The position numbers and the translations under genes were made by a program. Of a DNA stretch of 8,071 bases, positions 1 to 4,794 are shown piece after piece. The stretch comes from Roseomonas xinghualingensis (GTDB taxonomy: Bacteria; Pseudomonadota; Alphaproteobacteria; Acetobacterales; Acetobacteraceae), in the NCBI RefSeq assembly GCF_025791835.1, contig NZ_JAOXLP010000074.1, positions 1-8,071 of the forward strand, given 5' to 3'. The notes under the pieces were generated by a model, which ran no database searches, was not told the origin of the DNA, and was given only the letters and a program-made list of their open reading frames with translations. How positions within the stretch are numbered: position 1 is the first letter of the stretch; each line of letters begins with the position of its first letter.

Positions 1-93
1 ACCTCGCGCGACCAGGGCCCGATCGTACTCCCGCCAGTTCCGCGTCCGGTACCGCCGCCGCGGCCGACGACCACCCGACCCATTCTCGACCAT
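1..93 (-). CDS. IS5-family transposase, N-terminal 31 codons (partial, cut by window edge)
   Basis: The frame begins at an ATG read from 93 to 91, directly preceded on the minus strand by the purine-rich Shine-Dalgarno run GGAGGGAGG, and stays open to the window edge. The visible protein starts MVENGSGG and then has RRYRTRNWREYDRALVARG. This resembles the conserved N-terminus of IS5/IS903-type DDE transposases (pattern K/R-Y-R-x-x-N-W-x-x-Y-x-x-A-L-x-x-R-G). The catalytic DDE domain would lie beyond the window, so activity cannot be judged. The product would cut and paste its own element. It has no functional link to the export genes beyond mobilising or disrupting flanking DNA. Confidence 0.6.
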   Translation of the reverse strand, partial: MVENGSGGRRPRRRYRTRNWREYDRALVARG

Positions 94-109
94 GCCTCCC
101 TCCGGAGCT

Positions 110-127
110 GATTATTGCAACAACGCC
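110..127 (-). repeat. Terminal inverted repeat of the IS5-family element
   Basis: The minus-strand sequence from 127 inward is GGCGTTGTTGCAATAATC, which resembles IS903-group ends (recalled, not searched). Its outer edge coincides with the point where similarity to an IS6-family transposase stops, which supports 127/128 as the insertion junction. The partner repeat is outside the window. Confidence 0.5.
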
Positions 128-257
128 GGGAGGACAGCATCTCCTCCACCATCCGCAAGCTGAGCGGGAAGCGGAAATAGAGCCACACCGCCTGGCTGAT
201 GATCTCGGCCGGGAAGCAATACCCGGCAAAGCTGGGGCAGGCGGCGGGGGCAGTCAT
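128..257 (-). pseudogene. IS6-family transposase, 5' fragment interrupted by the IS5-like element
   Basis: Read on the minus strand from an ATG at 257-255, the frame encodes about 43 residues including PSFAGY and FPAEIISQAVWLYFRFPLS, then RMVEEMLSS. This matches the N-terminus of IS6/IS26-type transposases (R/G-Y-R-F-P-P-E-I-I-x-x-A-V-W-L-Y-x-R-F-x-L-S-x-R-D-V-E-E-L-L). Similarity ends abruptly at 128 where the IS5-like terminal repeat begins. The frame then continues in unrelated sequence, so the gene is truncated and dead here. The DDE catalytic core is missing from the window, and no IS6-type terminal repeat is recognisable upstream of the start. The codon for Asp in the usual R-D-V-E motif is Met here, so the copy may have been decaying before the insertion. 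Confidence 0.65.
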
Positions 258-457
258 CCCACCCGACTACTCGGCGCTGGACCGCTCGGGCAAGCTGGCG
301 GCCGGCCAACTGGACGATGCCCTCGGTTGCGGATCAGAATCACGTCGTCCTCGCCACTCAAGACCAGACCGAGTCGGGCCCACGCGTTGCCGCGACGCGA
401 CGGCCCCGGCTGGTCATAGATGCCGCCGATGACAGGGATCGGCAGCTCGGGGCTCGT
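257..457 (-). other. Unidentified minus-strand coding-like remnant
   Basis: Between in-frame stops at 460-458 and 256-254, the minus strand is open for 67 codons. The first part reads PELPIPVIGGIYDQPGPS, followed by a stretch with NAWARLGLVLSGEDDVILIR. Codon use there is strongly G/C at the third position and the hydrophobic/charged alternation looks protein-like. There is no convincing start codon, so if real it is an internal piece of a gene cut at the right, near 457. I do not recognise the family. The stretch between the IS6 fragment and the RTX gene holds nothing else I can support. A promoter for the downstream gene must lie in or near here, but I see no clear -35/-10 pair. Confidence 0.3.
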
Positions 458-501
458 CTAAATCCGGAGAGCCGGTATGTTCACGGAACAAATATTCCTC
501 C

Positions 502-512
502 GGAGACCCAAG
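502..512 (+). promoter_or_regulatory. Ribosome-binding site favouring the ATG at 513
   Basis: GGAG at 502-505 sits seven bases before the ATG at 513. A second GGAG at 466-469 has the same seven-base spacing to an upstream in-frame ATG at 477, so both starts are plausible. I favour 513 because it gives a compact 17-residue leader ([17 protein letters not shown]). The 477 start would add 12 residues ([12 protein letters not shown]) that look unrelated to a leader. Confidence 0.5.
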
Positions 513-563
513 ATGCCTTCCAAGCCCCTCCCCCTGAATGCCCTCGACAAGGTCGTCGGTGGC
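513..563 (+). other. Double-glycine (C39-type) leader peptide coding segment
   Basis: The codons at 558-563 encode Gly-Gly, followed by Ala-Phe. The preceding residues LNALDKVV give the spacing of the consensus L-x-x-x-E/D-L-x-x-I/V-x-G-G: hydrophobics at -7 (Leu) and -4 (Val), and an acidic residue at -6 rather than the usual -8. The leader is short and has two prolines near its start. It does not resemble the long nitrile hydratase-like leader usually associated with this exporter type. The match is by motif only, and cleavage is predicted, not shown. Confidence 0.6.
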
Positions 564-1139
564 GCTTTCCAGCAAGGCACAGCCGGCGCCGATACCCTCC
601 AGGGCGGCGCAGGGGCGGATGTGATCTTTGCCGGTGCCGGCAACGACACCGTTTCGACCGGAGCAGGCAATGACCAGGCCTATGGCGAGGCCGGCAACGA
701 CTTCATCCACACCGGCGCGGGGAACGACTTGGCCTTCGGCGGCGCCGGGAACGACACCATCAACGGCGGGTCCGGCCAGGATCAGCTTCATGGCGAGGAC
801 GGAAACGACTCCCTCGACGGTGGCGCCGGGGATGGTGCGGCCGACCTGGCCTTCGGCGGCGCCGGAAACGACAGCTTTATCTGGGCGCCGGGCGACGGCA
901 ATGATCAGTTCAACGGCGGCGCCGGAAACGACACGCTGAACATCGCCGGGATGAGCCTGCACGACCTGCAGGGCGCGCTGACGCTGGAGGGCAACACCAA
1001 CGGCCTCCAGATGCAGGTGAACAACAACGTGCTCACCTTCACCGACGCGTCCGGCAATCCCACCACCTTCGGCGGCGTCATCAACTTCGGTGGCGAGAGC
1101 ATGCGCTTCTCCGAAGTCGAGCAAATCCGCCTGAGCTGA
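513..1139 (+). CDS. Small RTX calcium-binding repeat protein with a double-glycine leader; predicted exporter cargo
   Basis: Predicted secreted protein of 208 residues. Residues 1-17 ([17 protein letters not shown]) fit a double-glycine leader: Leu at -7, Val at -4, Gly-Gly at -2/-1, with Ala18 as the mature first residue. Residues 22-143 are about 13 RTX nonapeptides (GGxGxDxhx), nine of them strictly contiguous (22-102). The rest are interrupted by a three-residue insertion near 103-114 and a short break near 124-125. These repeats bind calcium in a parallel beta-roll after secretion. Residues 144-208 form a C-terminal cap ending [10 protein letters not shown], common in RTX proteins, which might still act as a C-terminal type I signal. 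No catalytic domain is visible, so the activity (bacteriocin, adhesin, surface protein) is unknown. It precedes three exporter genes on the same strand, one of which carries a C39 peptidase able to cleave Gly-Gly leaders. Cleavage by that peptidase is inference. A start at 477 (220 residues) is the alternative. Confidence 0.85.
   Translation: MPSKPLPLNALDKVVGGAFQQGTAGADTLQGGAGADVIFAGAGNDTVSTGAGNDQAYGEAGNDFIHTGAGNDLAFGGAGNDTINGGSGQDQLHGEDGNDSLDGGAGDGAADLAFGGAGNDSFIWAPGDGNDQFNGGAGNDTLNIAGMSLHDLQGALTLEGNTNGLQMQVNNNVLTFTDASGNPTTFGGVINFGGESMRFSEVEQIRLS
576..941 (+). repeat. RTX nonapeptide (27-bp) coding repeats
   Basis: Imperfect 27-bp direct repeats encode GGAGNDTxx-type units. Nine units run in perfect register from 576 to 818, then register shifts occur at 819-854 and again near 882-887. 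Two segments, 726-756 and 843-873, are identical at 29 of 31 bases (encoding [10 protein letters not shown]), which points to fairly recent internal duplication. The repeats are protein-coding calcium-binding motifs and not a CRISPR or iteron array. Confidence 0.9.
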
Positions 1140-1147
1140 TCACGTCG

Positions 1148-1180
1148 GGCCTCCGCTAGTGCCCGGCACTACCGGAGGCC
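1148..1180 (+). terminator. Strong hairpin just after the RTX stop; possible terminator or attenuator
   Basis: GGCCTCCG (1148-1155) pairs perfectly with CGGAGGCC (1173-1180). Inside it, TAGTGC (1157-1162) pairs with GCACTA (1166-1171) around a CCG loop, with a single C-C mismatch between the two stems. It begins eight bases after the RTX stop codon. No T-run follows (next bases TGTGGCC), so it is not a textbook intrinsic terminator. It could be a weak terminator, a barrier to 3' exonucleases, or a processing signal that keeps cargo mRNA more abundant than exporter mRNA. The structure is seen directly; the function is inferred. Confidence 0.45.
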
Positions 1181-1327
1181 TGTGGCCGCCCTCGCGGGCT
1201 GTAGAACCAGGCCGCGGGCAATCCATTCGCATAGCTGGCCAGCGCGGCCATTCCCTCCGCGCTCCGGCCGCGCCATCATCGCGGCAGCCGGAACGATCCG
1301 GCCTTCCGACAGGATACCACCACCGGC
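1181..1327 (+). other. Leader region before the exporter genes; no gene
   Basis: No coding sequence is supported here. A perfect 10-bp palindrome GCTGGCCAGC lies at 1234-1243. An eight-base inverted repeat, GCGCGGCC at 1242-1249 with GGCCGCGC at 1266-1273, could form a GC hairpin with a 16-base loop. AGGA at 1311-1314 is the only purine run upstream of the HlyD-like start, 13 bases away, which is longer than ideal. No confident promoter is visible, so whether the exporter genes are read through from the RTX gene or have their own promoter cannot be decided. Confidence 0.4.
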
Positions 1328-2617
1328 ATGTCCGAGCCGCCGCTTTTCCGCCGCCAGGCCGTCTCCGAGGCCTCGGCCCCGGACCGCACCGACGAGCCGC
1401 TACGCGTCATGCGTCCCTGGAACTGGGCGGTGGGCGGCGCGCTTCTGACACTCGCCCTGACCGGCCTCGTCTGGTCCGCTTTCGTGGACGTACCGCTCAA
1501 GGTCACGGGCCGGGGCATCCTGCTTCCTTCTGGCGGCATGGCCGACATCGTGGCCGATACGGATGGCCGGATCGACCGTCTCCTGACCCGCCCGGGCGAG
1601 CGGGTGGAAGCCGGGCAACCGGTCGCGACCGTCGATCAGTCCGAACTGCACCTCCAGCTCGCCCTGGCCGAGGGGCAGGCCGCGGATGCACTGCGCCACC
1701 GGCTGGAGCTGGCGGATTTTCATCGGCGCGAGATGGCGGCGGCGGATGCCTTCCGCACCGCCCGTGAGGCGGCGCTGACGGGCAACCTGCGCATGCTGGA
1801 CGAGCGCCTGGGCATGATGACCCAGCGTGAGGAGGTGATGCGCGGCCTGATGCAGCAGAACCTCATCAACCGCGATCGCGCGCTCTATGCGCGCGTGGAG
1901 GTGTTCCAGCTGCGCGAACAGATGGCCACGACACGCAACGAGCGTGAGCAGCTCTCCCTCGATCAGGCGCTGAAGCGCACCCAGCAGGAGCGCGAGACGC
2001 TGGAGGCCGAACGGCGCGTGGACGAGACGGGGCGTCAGGCTGAAGCCCTGCGCGCCCGGCTCGGCCGGCTGGGCGAGGTTCTGGCCCCCTATTCCGGCAC
2101 GGTGGTGGAGCAGAAGGCCAATGCCGGGCAGGTGGTCACGCGCGGCACCGCGCTGCTGACGATCGAGCGCGATCCAGAAGGCGGGCGCGAGGCGCCGGTC
2201 GCCGTGATCTACGTCACGGCCCAGGATGGAAAGCGCCTCGCCTCGGGCCTGCCGGTGGAGGTCTCCCCGTCCTCCACGCGTCGGGAGGAGGACGGATTCG
2301 TGCATGGCCGCGTCACGCGTGTCTCCCACGTCCCGGCGTCCTCGGCCGGATTGCTGCGGACGCTGCAGAACGACCAGCTCGTGCGGAATTTCACCACGGA
2401 ACTGGGCGCGCCTTTCGAGGTGGAGGTGGCGCTCGACCCCGACCGCGCCACGCGCAGCGGCCTGCGCTGGTCCACCGGGCGCGGCCCCGAATTCCCGATC
2501 GAGTCCGGCACGCTGGCCGAGGCGGAGGTGACCGTTCGCTCCGTCCGCCTCCTTGGCCTCGGCTTCCCCGCGCTGCGCAACCTCCTCACCCGCCCGGCCC
2601 AGGCCACCTCGCCTTGA
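1328..2617 (+). CDS. NHLM-type secretion protein, HlyD-family membrane fusion (periplasmic adaptor) protein
   Basis: This 429-residue adaptor would link the inner-membrane ABC exporter to an outer-membrane TolC-type channel. It has a short cytoplasmic start containing PLFRRQAV (residues 5-12), one membrane segment at about 33-52, a first lipoyl/barrel half at about 55-105 (TGRGILLPSGG, then LTRPGERVEAGQPVATVDQ), a long helical coiled-coil hairpin at about 106-248, and the returning lipoyl half at about 250-280 (LAPYSGTVVEQKANAGQVV). A beta-barrel and membrane-proximal part lies at 290-410. The LFR N-terminus and the 'GRGILLPSGG' segment are typical of the NHLM bacteriocin-system secretion family, and not just HlyD in general. 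The start has only a distant AGGA, but no better start exists. Its stop overlaps the next gene (TTGA), which indicates tight coupling. No TolC homologue is in the window. Confidence 0.93.
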   Translation: MSEPPLFRRQAVSEASAPDRTDEPLRVMRPWNWAVGGALLTLALTGLVWSAFVDVPLKVTGRGILLPSGGMADIVADTDGRIDRLLTRPGERVEAGQPVATVDQSELHLQLALAEGQAADALRHRLELADFHRREMAAADAFRTAREAALTGNLRMLDERLGMMTQREEVMRGLMQQNLINRDRALYARVEVFQLREQMATTRNEREQLSLDQALKRTQQERETLEAERRVDETGRQAEALRARLGRLGEVLAPYSGTVVEQKANAGQVVTRGTALLTIERDPEGGREAPVAVIYVTAQDGKRLASGLPVEVSPSSTRREEDGFVHGRVTRVSHVPASSAGLLRTLQNDQLVRNFTTELGAPFEVEVALDPDRATRSGLRWSTGRGPEFPIESGTLAEAEVTVRSVRLLGLGFPALRNLLTRPAQATSP

Positions 2618-4791
2618 GCGCCGCCACCGCGGCGGGGACGGGGCGCCGGGCGCGCACGCCCACCCTGTTGCAGATGGAGGCGGCGGAGTGCGGCGCCGCC
2701 GCGCTCGGCATCGTCCTCGGCCACCACGGACGCTGGGTGCCGCTCGAGGAACTGCGCGTGGCCTGCGGCGTCTCGCGCGACGGCAGTCGCGCCAGCCACA
2801 TCGCCAAGGCCGCCGAGGGCTACGGGCTGGCAGCGGAAGCCTTCCGCGTGGAGCCGGAAGGCCTCGCCGATATGCCCATGCCGCTGGTCGCCCATTGGGG
2901 CATGAACCACTTCGTGGTGATTGAGGGGGTGGCGCGAGGCCCTGGGACCAAAACCGGGGCCTGGATCAACGATCCCGCCAGCGGCCCCCGCCGCGTGACG
3001 TCGGAGGAGCTGGACCGCAACCTCAGCGGGGTGGTCCTGTCCCTGCGCCCCGGCCCGGCCTTCCGCCAGGGCGGGGAACGGCCCCGCGCCCTGCGCGGCC
3101 TGCTGCGCCGGCTGGAAGGGAATGGCGCCGCCTTCAGCTTCCTGCTCGGCCTGAGCCTGCTGCTGATCATCCCGGCCCTGCTGGTGCCCGCCTTCATGCA
3201 GGTCTTCGTGGACGACGTGCTCGTGGCGCGCTTCGATTCTTGGCTACCGCCGCTGCTCTGGGGCATGGCGGGCACCGCCCTGGCGATGGGCTTCGTCACC
3301 TGGCTTCAGCTTGATCTGCTGCTGCGGCTGGAGACGCGGCTCTCGGTCGGCGGCTCCTCCGCCTTCCTGGAGCGGCTGACCCAGCTCCCCGTCTCCTTCT
3401 TCGCCCAGCGCCACCCGGGCGACATCGCCGGGCGGGTGGCGCTGAACGACCGCGTTGCGCGGCTCGTCTCGGGCGATGCCGGGCGCGGGCTGCTCGGGCT
3501 CGTCACGGCGGCCGCCTATGCCGCTGCGATGGCGGCCTATGCGCCGGGGCTCGCCGCGGTGGTGGTGGGCGCTGCGGCGGCGAACATCCTCGCCCTCATC
3601 CTGCTCGCCCGCGCCATGAGCGACGATAACGGGCGGCTCCTCTCGCGCACGCTCCGCTCCGAGGGGCTGGCGCGGGGCGGGCTCCGCATGATCGAGGCCT
3701 ACCGTGCCGCGGGCGGCGAGGACCAGCTCCTCGCCCAGATCGCGGGGACGCGCGCAGGTGCGGCCAACCTTACCCAGCGCCTCGCCCTTCGGCGCGCGGC
3801 GGTCGAGGGGCTGCCGCCCCTCATCGCCATTCTCGCCGCCGCGGCGGTGCTGGTGCTGGGCGGGCAGCGGATCATGGAGGGCACGATGAGCGTCGGCCAG
3901 CTCGTCGCCTTCCAGGCGCTTGCCGCGGGGTTCATGGCCCCCGTCGCGCAGATCGTCGGCGTGGCGGCGGGGATGCAGGATGCCCGCGCCAACCTGACCC
4001 TGCTGGAGGACACGCTTCACCATCCCCGCGCCCCGGAATTCGAGGAGGGCGGCACAGCGGGCATCGCCCGCCTCTCCGGCCTTGTGGAGCTGCGCGACGT
4101 GACCTTCGGGCACAGCCGCCTCGCCCCGCCGCTGCTGGACCGCGTCTCGCTTGTGATCGAGCCTGGGAGACGGCTGGGGATCGTGGGCGGCTCGGGTTCG
4201 GGCAAGTCCACCCTCGCCCTCCTTCTCTCCGGCCTGTACCGGCCCTGGACCGGAGAGGTGCTGATCGACGGCCGGCCTCTGCCGGAAGTTCCCCGCGCCA
4301 CGCTTCGCCGGGAGGTCTCGGTGGTGGACCAGGCTGGCTTCCTTTTCGACGGCACGGTGCGCGACAACCTCTCCCTCTGGGACCCGAGCCTGGCCGATGA
4401 GCGGTTGGTGGAGAGCGCGCGCGACGCCGCCATCCACGACGAGATCCTGGCCCGGCGCGGCGGCTATGCGGGGGCGGTGGCCGAGGAGGGGCGCAACTGG
4501 TCCGGTGGACAGCGGGCGCGCATGGAACTCGCCCGCGCCATCGCGACCGACCCCTCCATCCTCGTGCTGGACGAGGCCACCGCCGCACTCGACAACCGCG
4601 CCGAGGCGCAGGTGATGGCCAATCTCCGCCGGCGCGGCTGCACCATGGTGATCATCGCCCATCGCCTGACCCTGGTGCGCGATTGCGACGAGGTGATCGT
4701 CATGGACGCCGGGCGCATCGTGCAGCGTGGCCATCCGGAGGCGCTGGCGGTCGTGGACGGGCCGTTCCGCACCATGCTGGCGAGCGGTTAG
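2614..4791 (+). CDS. NHLM-type peptidase-containing ABC transporter (C39 protease + membrane domain + ATPase)
   Basis: Predicted inner-membrane exporter of 725 residues that removes Gly-Gly leaders while transporting the cargo. The C39 peptidase (about 15-145) has catalytic Cys26 in QMEAAECGAAAL, His99 in NHFVV and Asp120 in NDPASG, all in place. The membrane domain (about 170-455) has hydrophobic segments near 172-198, 212-231, 292-335 and 400-450. The ATPase (about 488-720) has Walker A GGSGSGKST (525-533), Q-loop Gln573, signature WSGGQ (629-633, Trp for Leu), Walker B ILVLDEAT (649-656) and switch His683, so it should hydrolyse ATP. The start is TTG at 2614, overlapping the previous TGA; the first ATG inside (codon 21) would cut off the peptidase start. 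The segment RVACGVSRDGSRAS and the architecture match the NHLM peptidase/ATP-binding family. Most likely substrate here: the RTX protein at 513-1139 (inferred). Confidence 0.95.
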   Translation: MSAATAAGTGRRARTPTLLQMEAAECGAAALGIVLGHHGRWVPLEELRVACGVSRDGSRASHIAKAAEGYGLAAEAFRVEPEGLADMPMPLVAHWGMNHFVVIEGVARGPGTKTGAWINDPASGPRRVTSEELDRNLSGVVLSLRPGPAFRQGGERPRALRGLLRRLEGNGAAFSFLLGLSLLLIIPALLVPAFMQVFVDDVLVARFDSWLPPLLWGMAGTALAMGFVTWLQLDLLLRLETRLSVGGSSAFLERLTQLPVSFFAQRHPGDIAGRVALNDRVARLVSGDAGRGLLGLVTAAAYAAAMAAYAPGLAAVVVGAAAANILALILLARAMSDDNGRLLSRTLRSEGLARGGLRMIEAYRAAGGEDQLLAQIAGTRAGAANLTQRLALRRAAVEGLPPLIAILAAAAVLVLGGQRIMEGTMSVGQLVAFQALAAGFMAPVAQIVGVAAGMQDARANLTLLEDTLHHPRAPEFEEGGTAGIARLSGLVELRDVTFGHSRLAPPLLDRVSLVIEPGRRLGIVGGSGSGKSTLALLLSGLYRPWTGEVLIDGRPLPEVPRATLRREVSVVDQAGFLFDGTVRDNLSLWDPSLADERLVESARDAAIHDEILARRGGYAGAVAEEGRNWSGGQRARMELARAIATDPSILVLDEATAALDNRAEAQVMANLRRRGCTMVIIAHRLTLVRDCDEVIVMDAGRIVQRGHPEALAVVDGPFRTMLASG

Positions 4792-4794
4792 GCC

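Larger units (their letters stand above)
1..127 (-). mobile_element. End of an IS5-family (IS903-like) insertion sequence, running off the left edge
   Basis: This is the transposase-start end of an insertion sequence. Read on the minus strand from 127, it opens with GGCGTTGTTGCAATAATC. I recall the IS903 terminus as GGCTTTGTTGAATAAATC, which matches at 14 of 18 positions. A GGAGGGAGG ribosome-binding stretch and a transposase start codon at 93-91 follow. Just outside position 127 the reading frame of an IS6-type transposase is broken, as expected for an insertion. The other end, the rest of the transposase and any target duplication lie outside the window. The TIR comparison is from memory, so the subgroup is less certain than the IS5 family call. 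Confidence 0.6.

Noticed and set aside
576..941. Periodic 27-bp repeats as a CRISPR array or iterons
   Set aside because: The periodicity is explained by RTX nonapeptide codons. There are no spacers and the repeats are imperfect and contiguous.
414..1124. 236-codon minus-strand frame across the RTX gene
   Set aside because: Its repetitive translation ([16 protein letters not shown]) is the antisense reflection of the RTX repeats.
1159..1767. Plus-strand frame of about 200 codons overlapping the HlyD-like start
   Set aside because: The Arg/Pro/Gly-rich translation is a frame shadow. The overlapping HlyD-like frame has clear family motifs.
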